Of a DNA stretch of 64,000 nucleotides, positions 32,060-40,734 are shown piece after piece. The translations under genes and the position numbers were made by a program. The DNA lies in assembly GCF_014640975.1 (NCBI RefSeq), contig NZ_BMHO01000001.1, forward strand, positions 2,304,166-2,368,165, given 5' to 3'. Under the pieces are notes generated by a model. It was not told the DNA's origin. It worked only from the letters and a program-made list of their open reading frames with translations, and did no database searches. Every line of letters starts with the position of its first letter. Position 1 is the stretch's first letter. Source of the stretch: Microbacterium faecale (GTDB lineage: Bacteria; Actinomycetota; Actinomycetes; Actinomycetales; Microbacteriaceae).

Positions 32060-34134
32060 CATCGCGCCCCGCCGACACGCACTGCCCGTACTGCGCTCTC
32101 CAGTGCGCCATGACGCTCACCCCCGGGACGGACGCGGCGGCGCCGCCCACGGTGACGGGGCGGGAGTTCCCGACGAACCGCGGCGGGCTGTGCAAGAAGG
32201 GGTGGACGTCGGCCGAGCTCCTCGGGCGCGGCGACCGGCTCACGGCCCCGCTCGTCAAGCTAGCGGACGGTTCCTTCGCCGAGGCGTCCTGGGACGAGGT
32301 GCTGGACCGGATCGCGCGCGAGGTGACGCGAATCCGCAACGAGGTCGGCGCCGACGCTGTCGGCGTGTTCGGCGGCGGCGGGCTGACGAACGAGAAGGCC
32401 TACCAACTCGGCAAGTTCGCCCGCGTCGCGCTCGGGACGAGCCGCATCGACTACAACGGACGCTTCTGCATGTCGTCGGCGGCGGCGGCCGCCACCCGCG
32501 CCTTCGGGCTCGACCGCGGATTGCCCTTCCCCCTCGACGATCTCGACGCGGCCGACGCCGTGCTGATGCTCGGCTCGAACGTCGGCGACACGATGCCGCC
32601 GTTCGTCCAGCATCTGCAGGGCGTCAGGGCGCGGGGCGGACTCATCGTCGTGGACCCGAGGCGATCGACGACGGCGCAGCTCACCGCGAACGGCTCGGGT
32701 CTCCACGCGCAGCCCGCTCCCGGAACGGACATGGCGCTCCTGCTCGGCATCAGCCACGTCGTGATCGCCGATGACCTGTGTGACGACGGCTTCCTGTCCG
32801 CGCGGACCACGGGCTCAGACGCGGTACGTCGCTCTGTCGCCGCGTGGTGGCCAGAGCGCACCGAGCAGGTGACGGGGGTTCCCGCACGCGTCATCCGCGA
32901 TATCGCGCACCGCCTCGCGGGCGCGCGCTCGGCCTACATCCTCACGGGGCGCGGCGTGGAGCAGCACGTCGACGGCACCGATACGGCGACCGCCGCGATC
33001 AATCTCGCGCTCTTGCTCGGCCTCGTCGGTCGCGAGGGAGCCGGCTACGGCACGCTCACAGGGCAGGGCAACGGCCAGGGCGGACGCGAGCACGGGCAGA
33101 AGTGCGACCAATTGCCGGGTTCCCGCAAAATCACGGATCCCGACGCGCGCGCCCACGTCGCGGCGGTCTGGGGCGTTGACCCCGCGGCGATCCCCGGCCC
33201 CGGGATCCCCGCGGTGGAGCTGCTCGCATCCTGCGGTGCCGCCGGTGGCATCAGGGCACTGCTCATCCACGGATCCAACGTGGTCGTCTCGGCGCCGGAC
33301 GTGTCGCGCGTGCGCGAGTCGCTCAGCCTGCTCGACCTGCTCGTCGTCAGCGACTTCTTCCTCTCCGAGACGGCGCAGCTGGCGGACATCGTGCTCCCCG
33401 TCCTGCAATGGGCGGAGGAGGAGGGCACGATGACGAACCTCGAGGGGCGCGTGATCCGTCGTCGCCAGGCCGTCGCGCCGCCGCCCCTCGCGCGGAGCGA
33501 GCTGTGGATCCTGCGCGAACTCGCGGCGCGCCTCGATGCGCCCGGCGTCTGGTCGCTGGATCCCGCGGACGTGTTCGACGAACTCGCGCGAGCGAGCGCG
33601 GGCGGCCTCAGTGATTATTCTGGCCTTTCCCACGCGCTGCTCGACACGGGCGTGGCAGCGCACTGGCCGTTTCCTCACGGGTCCGCAGGCACGCCGCGCG
33701 TCTTCCTCGACCGCTTCGCGCACGACGACGGTCGCGCGCGACTCGTGCCGGTGCGCCCCCGTGGTCCGGCGGCGCCGCACGGATCCGAGGTGAACCTCGT
33801 CACGGGACGGATCCTCGAGCACTACCAGTCGGGAACGCAGACGCGCCGCGTCGCGGAGCTGAACGATCCGAACCCGCGTCTCACGGTGCAGCTGCATCCC
33901 GTCACAGCGCGCGATCGTGGGATCGTCGAGGGCGGCCGCGTCCGGGTGGCAAACGGGCGCGGAGTCGTCGAGGCGGAGGCTCGGCTGACTCCGGGGATCC
34001 GCCCCGACACGGTGTTCCTGCCGTTCCACTACGCGGGCGACGAAAGCGCGAACCTGCTCACGAGCGACGCCACCGACCCCCGAAGCGCGATGCCGGAGTT
34101 CAAGCACGCGGTCGTCACGGTGACACCCGCCTAG
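32056..34134 (+). CDS. nasA: assimilatory nitrate reductase, molybdopterin catalytic subunit
   Basis: This 692-aa cytoplasmic Mo-bis-MGD oxidoreductase reduces nitrate to nitrite. The [4Fe-4S] ligands are C10, C13, C17 and C46. The probable Mo-ligand Cys138 lies in NGRFCMSSA. Cofactor-binding stretches include GTLTGQGNGQGGREHGQKCDQLPG (quoted only by its start and end) and a C-terminal dinucleotide-binding domain with LVTGRILEHYQSG. There is no signal peptide and no extra [2Fe-2S] tail. The GTG at 32056 overlaps the flavoprotein stop as GTGA; longer in-frame starts would lie inside that gene. Confidence 0.94.
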   Translation: MTSRPADTHCPYCALQCAMTLTPGTDAAAPPTVTGREFPTNRGGLCKKGWTSAELLGRGDRLTAPLVKLADGSFAEASWDEVLDRIAREVTRIRNEVGADAVGVFGGGGLTNEKAYQLGKFARVALGTSRIDYNGRFCMSSAAAAATRAFGLDRGLPFPLDDLDAADAVLMLGSNVGDTMPPFVQHLQGVRARGGLIVVDPRRSTTAQLTANGSGLHAQPAPGTDMALLLGISHVVIADDLCDDGFLSARTTGSDAVRRSVAAWWPERTEQVTGVPARVIRDIAHRLAGARSAYILTGRGVEQHVDGTDTATAAINLALLLGLVGREGAGYGTLTGQGNGQGGREHGQKCDQLPGSRKITDPDARAHVAAVWGVDPAAIPGPGIPAVELLASCGAAGGIRALLIHGSNVVVSAPDVSRVRESLSLLDLLVVSDFFLSETAQLADIVLPVLQWAEEEGTMTNLEGRVIRRRQAVAPPPLARSELWILRELAARLDAPGVWSLDPADVFDELARASAGGLSDYSGLSHALLDTGVAAHWPFPHGSAGTPRVFLDRFAHDDGRARLVPVRPRGPAAPHGSEVNLVTGRILEHYQSGTQTRRVAELNDPNPRLTVQLHPVTARDRGIVEGGRVRVANGRGVVEAEARLTPGIRPDTVFLPFHYAGDESANLLTSDATDPRSAMPEFKHAVVTVTPA

Positions 34135-34175
34135 GAGGAGGGACCGTGCGAACGCGGCGCGCGTGGGGGCGGGAG

Positions 34176-36593
34176 CTACAGGCCGGTGTGGGCCACGATT
34201 CCTCGCCGGACGGCCTCGAGCGCGCGACGGGCCGTGCGGGCGAGGTCGCCGTCGGCGACGAGGGAGATCTGGTCGAGCAGATCGATCGTCTGCTTCGTCC
34301 AGCGCACGAAGTCGCCCGCCGCCATGTCCGCCGTGCCGAGTACGTGATCCAGCGATTGCCCGCGCGCCCACATCGTCATCGCCTGGGCGAGACCGGGGGC
34401 GAGCGGAGCGGTGCCGGGGAGGCGGTGGTCGTGCTCGAGGTCGTCGAGCTCGGCCCAGAGCCGTTCGGTGACGTCCAGCGCCTCCCGGAAGGGCCCGCGG
34501 GGTAGCCCGTAGTCGCCGTTCTGCTCGCCGCGGCGCGGTTCGTACACGAGCGTGCAGGCGAGCGCCGCCAGCGCTGCGGGGTCGAGTCGCCGCCACAGGT
34601 CGCGTCGCAGCGACTCGGCGACGAGGAGATCGCGGTCACCGTAGATCCGCTTCATGCGGCTGCCGGCCTCGGTCAGCACGGTGTCGCCCTCCGCGGTCCG
34701 CACGTAGTCGAGCGCGGCGAGGACGTCGACGATGCGGTCGAACTGCCGTGCGACCGTTCCCGTGCGTGACGAGATCTGCCGCCGCTGCTTGTCGGTCTGC
34801 CGCTTCAGTTTGTAGTAGCGCTCGCCCCATCGCGCGTGCTGCTCGCGATCTTCGCACCGGTGACAGGGGTGCCGCTGCATGCTCTTCTTGAGGCTCGTGA
34901 TCTGCTGTCGACGTTGTTCCTCGCGCGCCTTCGACGTCGATTGGTCTCTGCGCGCCTTCTTCTCGAGATCGCTCAGCTCGCGCCGGATCGCCGCGTACTC
35001 GGCGAAGTCCCCCCGATGGCAACGCATGGCCGTGAGGTACCCCTCGAGCGATTCCTCCGCGCGCCTCACCTCTCGGGCGAGGCCGACCACCGCGCGGTCG
35101 GCCTGGAACTGGGCGAACGACGATTCGAGGATCTCGCGGGCGGACGAGCGGCCGAACTGGTCGATGAGATTCACGGCCATGTTGTATGTCGGCCGGAAGG
35201 ACGAGTTGAGCGGGTACGTGCGCCGCGACGCGAGCGAGGCGACCGCGTGCGGGTCGAGGCCGTCCGTCCAGTGCACGACGGCGTGGCCCTCGACGTCGAT
35301 GCCGCGTCTGCCGGCACGCCCGGTCAGCTGCGTGTACTCGCCCGAGGTGATCGGAACCCGCGCCTCGCCGTTGAACTTCTCGAGCTTCTCGAGCACGACA
35401 GTGCGCGCGGGCATGTTGATGCCGAGCGCGAGCGTCTCGGTCGCGAAGACGACCTTGACGAGCTTGCGTTGGAAGAGCTCCTCGACGATCTCCTTGAACG
35501 CCGGAAGCAGCCCCGCATGGTGCGCCGCGAGGCCGCGCTCGAGATCGTTCGCCCACTCGAAGTAGCCGAGTGCGCCGAGGTCCTCGTCCTGCAGCGACGC
35601 CGTGCGCCGACGCACGATCTCGCGAATGGCCTCGCGCTCCTCCCTCGTCGTCAGGCGGATCCCCGCGCGCCGCGCCTGCGCGACGGCCTGGTCGCACCCG
35701 ATGCGGCTGAAGATGAAGAAGATCGCCGGAAGCAGCTGCTGTCGATCCAGCAGACCGATCGCCTCGGCCCTGTCGAGGCGCGCTCCCATGCGCGGCGCGC
35801 GCGGCGGGCGTCGGTTCCCGCGGCCGCGCCGCGGCGGTCCGCCATCGGACGGGAGACCGCGCCCCATCCGCAGCAGCTGCGTGTTGACGCTCGGCTCGCC
35901 GGGGCGGGCCCGCTCATCGAAGAGGGGCAGGAGCTCGCCGCGCGTGAGCACATGTTGCTCCAGCGGAACCGGTCGCGTCTCGGAGACGATGACCTCCGTG
36001 GATCCGCGCACCGTGCCGAGCCAATCGCCGAACTCCTCGGCGTTCGACACCGTCGCCGACAGGGCGACGAGCCGCACGCTCTCGGGGAGATGGATGATGA
36101 CCTCCTCCCACACGGCGCCGCGGAACCGATCGGCAAGGTAGTGCACCTCGTCCATGACGACGTAGCGCAGATCGAGGAGCGCGCGCGAGGAGGCGTAGAT
36201 CATGTTCCGCAGCACTTCGGTCGTCATCACGACGACGCGCGCGTGCGAGTTGATGTTCGTGTCGCCGGTGAGCAGACCGACGTTCTCTGCCCCGTAGACC
36301 TCCTGCAGCTCGCGGAACTTCTGGTTCGACAGCGCCTTCATCGGCGTGGTGTAGAACGCCTTGTCCGTGTCAGAGCGCATCGCGAGATGGATCGCGAACT
36401 CGCCGACGATCGTCTTGCCGGCGCCTGTCGGCGCGGCGACCAACACGCTCGACCCGCCTTCCAGCGCACGACAGCTGGCGGCCTGGAACGGATCGAGTTC
36501 AAATCGCTGCGCGTCGGCGAACTCAGCGGTGACGGGGTGCTCGCGGACGCTCTTCGCCTCGGCGTATCGCTCGGACGGTGTGGCGGAGGACAT
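34176..36593 (-). CDS. helY: Ski2-like DEAD/DExH-box RNA helicase (HelY family)
   Basis: This 805-aa SF2 helicase has Walker A (VAAPTGAGKTIVGEF), DEVH box (VVMDEVHYLADR), SAT motif (LVALSATVSNAEEFGDWL) and motif VI (QLTGRAGRRGID). A central basic insert of about 40 residues (PPRRGRGNRRPPRAPRMGAR) and a C-terminal DSHCT-type domain follow. HelY-type proteins are probably RNA helicases of unknown substrate. The helY-tatC-tatA-paf order is the one seen in mycobacteria. The start is ATG at 36593, 28 bp after the tatC stop. Confidence 0.92.
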   Translation of the reverse strand: MSSATPSERYAEAKSVREHPVTAEFADAQRFELDPFQAASCRALEGGSSVLVAAPTGAGKTIVGEFAIHLAMRSDTDKAFYTTPMKALSNQKFRELQEVYGAENVGLLTGDTNINSHARVVVMTTEVLRNMIYASSRALLDLRYVVMDEVHYLADRFRGAVWEEVIIHLPESVRLVALSATVSNAEEFGDWLGTVRGSTEVIVSETRPVPLEQHVLTRGELLPLFDERARPGEPSVNTQLLRMGRGLPSDGGPPRRGRGNRRPPRAPRMGARLDRAEAIGLLDRQQLLPAIFFIFSRIGCDQAVAQARRAGIRLTTREEREAIREIVRRRTASLQDEDLGALGYFEWANDLERGLAAHHAGLLPAFKEIVEELFQRKLVKVVFATETLALGINMPARTVVLEKLEKFNGEARVPITSGEYTQLTGRAGRRGIDVEGHAVVHWTDGLDPHAVASLASRRTYPLNSSFRPTYNMAVNLIDQFGRSSAREILESSFAQFQADRAVVGLAREVRRAEESLEGYLTAMRCHRGDFAEYAAIRRELSDLEKKARRDQSTSKAREEQRRQQITSLKKSMQRHPCHRCEDREQHARWGERYYKLKRQTDKQRRQISSRTGTVARQFDRIVDVLAALDYVRTAEGDTVLTEAGSRMKRIYGDRDLLVAESLRRDLWRRLDPAALAALACTLVYEPRRGEQNGDYGLPRGPFREALDVTERLWAELDDLEHDHRLPGTAPLAPGLAQAMTMWARGQSLDHVLGTADMAAGDFVRWTKQTIDLLDQISLVADGDLARTARRALEAVRRGIVAHTGL

Positions 36594-36621
36594 GGTCCCA
36601 TCCCACCACGACCCGGCGCCG

Positions 36622-37449
36622 TCAGTCGTATGCGACGAACAGATCGGGGTTCCGCTTGCGCCGACGCCAGTCGAACAGCAGGCAGACGCACGCCGCGATC
36701 ATGTACAGCACGAACATGATGGCTGAGACGACGAGGAACGTCACCATGTCGGCCGGAGGCGATGCGAACATCCCGAAGACGAGGCAGAGGAGCAGGACCC
36801 ACCGCCACGCGCGCATGACCTGCTTGCCCTGCACCACGCCGACGAGATTCAGTGCGACGAGCACGGCCGGGGTGACGAACCCGATGCCGATGATCATGAG
36901 GGTGCGGAAGACGAAGTTGTAGTACTCCCTCGCGTCGAAGAGCTGTCCGACGCTCGCGACGTCGTCTGGGAAGAACGACGCCATGATCGTGATGATGTTC
37001 GGCAGCAGGAAGATCGCAAGCGTGATGCCGCCGGCGAACAGCGGGATCGCGGCGCCCATGAATCCCATGCCGACCCAGAACTCCCGGCGCTTCAGGCCCG
37101 GGGTGACGAAGCGCCACAGCTGCCAGAGCCAGACCGGCGAGGAGATGACGATGCCCGCGACCAGCGAGATCCGGAACCGCATCTCGAACGGTCCGGTCAC
37201 GGTCGTGAAGGTGAGCCTCGTGAACTCTTCGTCCCCGATGTTCTCCGCCACCTGCACGATCGGCTGTGTCAGCCACCCGATGACCCATTCGGTGGCGAAC
37301 GCAGCCGCGATCATGCCCGCGATCAGGCCGATCACGGCGAACATCAGTCGCTTGCGAAGCTCGCGAAGATGCCCTGCGAGCGTCATCTTCCGGTCGTTCG
37401 ACAGACCGCGCCCGTCCGAGGCACCCTCGCCTCGGAGGGAACCCACCAC
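36622..37449 (-). CDS. tatC: twin-arginine translocase subunit TatC
   Basis: TatC recognises twin-arginine signal peptides and forms the core of the Tat translocon. The protein has the LAGHLRELRKRL motif at the first cytoplasmic region and six membrane segments, with FRISLVAGIVISSPVWLWQL between them. The C-terminus is short, with basic RRRKRNP. The frame opens with GTG at 37449 (275 aa), but no good ribosome site precedes it. ATG 37386, which starts directly at MTLAGHL, is equally plausible. It lies 6 bp after tatA. Confidence 0.94.
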   Translation of the reverse strand: MVGSLRGEGASDGRGLSNDRKMTLAGHLRELRKRLMFAVIGLIAGMIAAAFATEWVIGWLTQPIVQVAENIGDEEFTRLTFTTVTGPFEMRFRISLVAGIVISSPVWLWQLWRFVTPGLKRREFWVGMGFMGAAIPLFAGGITLAIFLLPNIITIMASFFPDDVASVGQLFDAREYYNFVFRTLMIIGIGFVTPAVLVALNLVGVVQGKQVMRAWRWVLLLCLVFGMFASPPADMVTFLVVSAIMFVLYMIAACVCLLFDWRRRKRNPDLFVAYD

Positions 37450-37455
37450 TGCCGG

Positions 37456-37701
37456 CTACGTGTCCTTCGAGCCCGACGGCGCGTCGCCGTCGGTGCGGCT
37501 GGTCGATGCCTCGTCCTGCGGCTCGGCCGTGTTCTCGGCCGTGCCGTCCTCGCGCATCTGCTTCATCTCGCCTTTGAAGGCACGCGCGGACTGTCCCATG
37601 CTCTTCGCGAGCGCGGGCAGCCGCGACGCGCCGAAGATGAGCAGGATGATCACGAGGATCAGCAGAATCTGCATACCCCCGGCGTTACCGAGAAAGCCCA
37701 T
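37456..37701 (-). CDS. tatA: twin-arginine translocase subunit TatA
   Basis: This 81-aa pore-forming Tat component has one N-terminal membrane segment (about residues 10-24, MQILLILVIILLIFGASRLP), a hinge, an amphipathic helix (ALAKSMGQSARAFKGEM) and a Ser/Asp/Glu-rich tail. The ATG at 37701 has GGAG five bases upstream; the GTG at 37707 is less likely. It precedes tatC, as in most actinobacteria, and follows pafBC. Confidence 0.94.
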   Translation of the reverse strand: MGFLGNAGGMQILLILVIILLIFGASRLPALAKSMGQSARAFKGEMKQMREDGTAENTAEPQDEASTSRTDGDAPSGSKDT

Positions 37702-37729
37702 GAGCACTCCGTCCTGTGCGTCGTCGGCC

Positions 37730-39715
37730 TCAGTCTACCGTCGACACATACAGACTCTCCGTGAGAACCGCCCATTCGCGGGCCGCGTCGCGCGCCGCGG
37801 CGGGTGCGACCACCTCGACGTCTCCCCCGCCGCGCGCCGCGATCCGCCGCAGGGTGCCGATGTCCGCGATCGGAATCCGGGCGTAGGTCTCCGTACCGGA
37901 TTCCGCGACCTCGGCGTGTTCGAGGAACTGCGCGAGCATCGCGCGCATCCGCGTGGGGAATCGCAGCGTGGCGACGACGTCGGCCGCGCCGGGGACGAAC
38001 AGCTCGGGGCGCACGTCGGCCGCGTGATTCGCGATCTCGTCGGTCACGACGACATCGCTCATCCGCTCGAGATGGAACGTGCGGGTCGCCTCGCGCAGGT
38101 GGCACCAGCCCTGCAGGTACCACTCGCTGCTCGAGAGCAACATTCCCGCGGGATCCACCGTGCGCGTCGTCGCGTCTCCCTTGAGGCTGCGGTACGTGAA
38201 GCGCACGACCTTCCGCTCGCGCACCGCGCGGGACAGCTCCGCGCGCGCTTCGTCGATCGGCGCGTCGACCGCGACGGCAGCGGAACCCGCGCCACTCGAG
38301 CCGCGGGCGAGCTTGCGTCTGAGGTCCTCGAGCCCGTCGTCGTCGAGCAGCCCCGTCATGGCCTGGGCGAGCTGGAGCCCCGCGATGAGCGCGGCCGCCT
38401 CGCGCGTCGTGAAGCGCTGGACCCGATCGATCCCTACCGTCTGCGTCAGCAGGATCGCATCCTGCTGCTCGAGCAGATTCCAGTCGATGTCGAACATGTC
38501 GCCCGTGTAGTAGCCGCCGGACGGTCCGCCGACGACGGTGAGGGTGCGCAGCATCGATCGCATCTGCTCGGGCGTCACGTCGAATTCTCGGGCCGCTTCG
38601 GCGACCGGCACCTCGCCACGCTCCAGCAGCCACGGCACGAGCGTCAGGTACACGCGCATGCGCTCGGACGAGTCGAATGCGGGGCGCCGCTTCGGCTTCT
38701 CGGGTGCGGCGGACTCGGCTCGGTCGAGGTCGGCCGGTCGCGCGTGCAGCACGCGGACGGCTCGGAGGCGGTCGAGCACGAGGTCCCGCAGTTCCGCCGG
38801 CGCGACGATCCGCGCGTCCGGTCCGTACGAGGCGACCTCATCGGCGAGCACCGGCGCGTCCACGTAGGGCACCGTGAGGCCCTGCTCGTCGGACGGCACC
38901 GCGCGGCGCGAGAGGCGCAGCCACGCCTCGGATCCGGGCGTCACCTCGATGACCGCCCGCTGGCGATCCGCGAGGGCGCGCAGTCCTGCGAGCGCGCGAT
39001 CGGCGGCGCCCACTGAGTCAGCGGGATCGAAGCGGGTTCCCGTGGTCCGGACCTCGGAGACGATGCGGCTCAGGAGGAAGGTGCGCGGCTCGCCGGTCCC
39101 CTCGTCGTCGGCGTGCAGGTGCCAGCGCCCCTCGAACTGCACGAGCGCGAGCGGCCGCACCCGGCGGTTGCGGATGCGTTGGCTTCCGGGCCGCAGGTAG
39201 TCGAATCTGACCTCGGACCCGCGGTCGATCGCGCGCTGCAGCGGCTCGAACGACTCGTCCCTGGCGCTCAGACGCGGCGTGAAGCCGATGATGGGCTCGT
39301 CGACGTCGAGACCGAGCGCGCGGATCTTTCGCAGGCCGGCGCGGGCCTCGCGTGACATCGTCGCCTCGCTCCAGGCGTCGGCGGCGAGGCTGAGCACGGC
39401 GAGCTCGGCGGGGGTGAACTCGAGGTCTTCTGGGAGGCCGTTGTCCTCGCGGGGGATCCGGTACCGCGCCTCGCGCAGGTTGAGCGGGTTGTCGCTGTCG
39501 CCGATGACCTGGATGCGCGAACCGAGCTCCGCGAGCTGCTGCTTGTCGCGCTCGAACATGCGCTCGAGCGCCGGCTCGTCGACGCCCTCGCGTGCGCGGT
39601 CGACGTATCCGGTGACGGATTCGAAGATCTGGGCGCGCGTGAGGCCGACCTCGGTGCCCAGTAGGGCGACCGTGAGGTTCATCAGCCGTTCTTCGGCGCG
39701 GATCCTGTCAGCCAC
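37730..39715 (-). CDS. pafBC: PafBC transcriptional regulator (fused PafB and PafC, tandem HTH-WYL proteins)
   Basis: This 661-aa protein is PafB and PafC joined in one chain. Each half has an N-terminal winged helix (LMNLTVALLGTEVGLTRAQI; LVPWLLERGEVPVAEAAREF), a WYL domain (VRFDYLRPGS...; VVRFTYRSLKGD...) and a WCX-like C-terminus. In mycobacteria PafB/PafC activate the RecA-independent DNA-damage response; in some Micrococcales they are naturally fused. The start is GTG at 39715. No Pup, PafA, Dop, Mpa or 20S proteasome gene accompanies it, although its name comes from that linkage. Confidence 0.93.
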   Translation of the reverse strand: MADRIRAEERLMNLTVALLGTEVGLTRAQIFESVTGYVDRAREGVDEPALERMFERDKQQLAELGSRIQVIGDSDNPLNLREARYRIPREDNGLPEDLEFTPAELAVLSLAADAWSEATMSREARAGLRKIRALGLDVDEPIIGFTPRLSARDESFEPLQRAIDRGSEVRFDYLRPGSQRIRNRRVRPLALVQFEGRWHLHADDEGTGEPRTFLLSRIVSEVRTTGTRFDPADSVGAADRALAGLRALADRQRAVIEVTPGSEAWLRLSRRAVPSDEQGLTVPYVDAPVLADEVASYGPDARIVAPAELRDLVLDRLRAVRVLHARPADLDRAESAAPEKPKRRPAFDSSERMRVYLTLVPWLLERGEVPVAEAAREFDVTPEQMRSMLRTLTVVGGPSGGYYTGDMFDIDWNLLEQQDAILLTQTVGIDRVQRFTTREAAALIAGLQLAQAMTGLLDDDGLEDLRRKLARGSSGAGSAAVAVDAPIDEARAELSRAVRERKVVRFTYRSLKGDATTRTVDPAGMLLSSSEWYLQGWCHLREATRTFHLERMSDVVVTDEIANHAADVRPELFVPGAADVVATLRFPTRMRAMLAQFLEHAEVAESGTETYARIPIADIGTLRRIAARGGGDVEVVAPAAARDAAREWAVLTESLYVSTVD

Positions 39716-39744
39716 GCCGTCATCCTACGACCGGCCGAGCGGAA

Positions 39745-40725
39745 TCACTCGGCGGCGGGCACGGCTCCGAGCACATCGATCACGGAGACGGTCGCGTCGC
39801 CGTCGCCATCCGGCACCACGGTGAGGATCTGCGAGCCGATCGTCGCGCCCTCGAGCGCCTCGGCGAAGCCCTCCGGCAGCTCCTCGAGCGTCGCGGTCTC
39901 CGGCGAGTCGCTCTGCCAGGTCGAGTTCGCCACGGATCCCGACGACCAGCGCACGTTCGTGTACTGCAGCGTGAGCAGCTCGCCCTCGGCGATCTCGGCG
40001 CCGTCGCCCGCGATGAGGGTCTGGGTCTCCTGCTCGGCGGGCGCGGAGCCCGCCGGAATCGTCACTCCGGGCACACCGTTCGCGTCGCGGACGACACGCG
40101 GCATGCCGGAGTCGGCGTTGTAGACGAGCGACCCCTCGGCCGAGGCCGGCAGCACGCGATTCACGTCGATCACGGCCACGATGCTCGACAGGTCGGGAGT
40201 CTCGGCGCCGTCGTTGCCCTGCTGCACGGCGACCTGCTGCAGCACCTGCTGCACCTGCGCGCCGAATTCCGGCACAACGCCGTCATCGCCGAACGTGGCG
40301 ACCATGCGCGTTCCCTCGCTCGCGCACAGGAGAGCGTCGTCGATCCCGGGGAGCATCTGCTCGCTCACGACGCTCGGCGTCACGATGCGCGTGAGGCTGC
40401 CCGGCTCGCCCCACATCGGCACGGTGGCGCCGGTGGCAGGGTCGACGAACAGCAGGTCGAGCGCGACCCCCTGGCCGAGCGACTCGATCACGCGGCCGTC
40501 GCCGGGGACGATGTCGCTGTGCGCGGCCCCCGCGGCCGTGAATCCGGCGGGTGCATCGACCGTCAGGTCGGGTCCGAATTCACCCGAGACCTCGATCGCA
40601 TCGATGGCGGGGCCGGTCACGGCCTCTCGCCCACACGACTCCGCCGTCGCGGGTGCGGAGGCGCACCCCGCGAGGGCGAGCGCGGTGAATCCGAGAACAC
40701 TGGCTACGGCTGTCGTCTTGCGCAC
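39745..40725 (-). CDS. FKBP-type peptidyl-prolyl isomerase-like lipoprotein
   Basis: This 326-aa lipoprotein has the lipobox LALAGCAS (Cys21) and two tandem FKBP-like segments (about residues 70-150 and 240-322). The second is clearer (GDGAEIAEGELLTLQYTNV ... ATIGSQILTVVPD). Many canonical active-site aromatics and the GMKVGGKR-type loop are not conserved, so isomerase activity may be weak or lost. It starts only 9 bp after the trmI stop and 29 bp before pafBC, so these genes form one transcript. It probably acts as an envelope folding factor. Confidence 0.82.
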   Translation of the reverse strand: MRKTTAVASVLGFTALALAGCASAPATAESCGREAVTGPAIDAIEVSGEFGPDLTVDAPAGFTAAGAAHSDIVPGDGRVIESLGQGVALDLLFVDPATGATVPMWGEPGSLTRIVTPSVVSEQMLPGIDDALLCASEGTRMVATFGDDGVVPEFGAQVQQVLQQVAVQQGNDGAETPDLSSIVAVIDVNRVLPASAEGSLVYNADSGMPRVVRDANGVPGVTIPAGSAPAEQETQTLIAGDGAEIAEGELLTLQYTNVRWSSGSVANSTWQSDSPETATLEELPEGFAEALEGATIGSQILTVVPDGDGDATVSVIDVLGAVPAAE

Positions 40726-40734
40726 CGGATCAGT

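Noticed and set aside
34836..36719. 627-aa plus-strand open frame
   Set aside because: It is a complete antisense shadow of helY with no recognisable domain.
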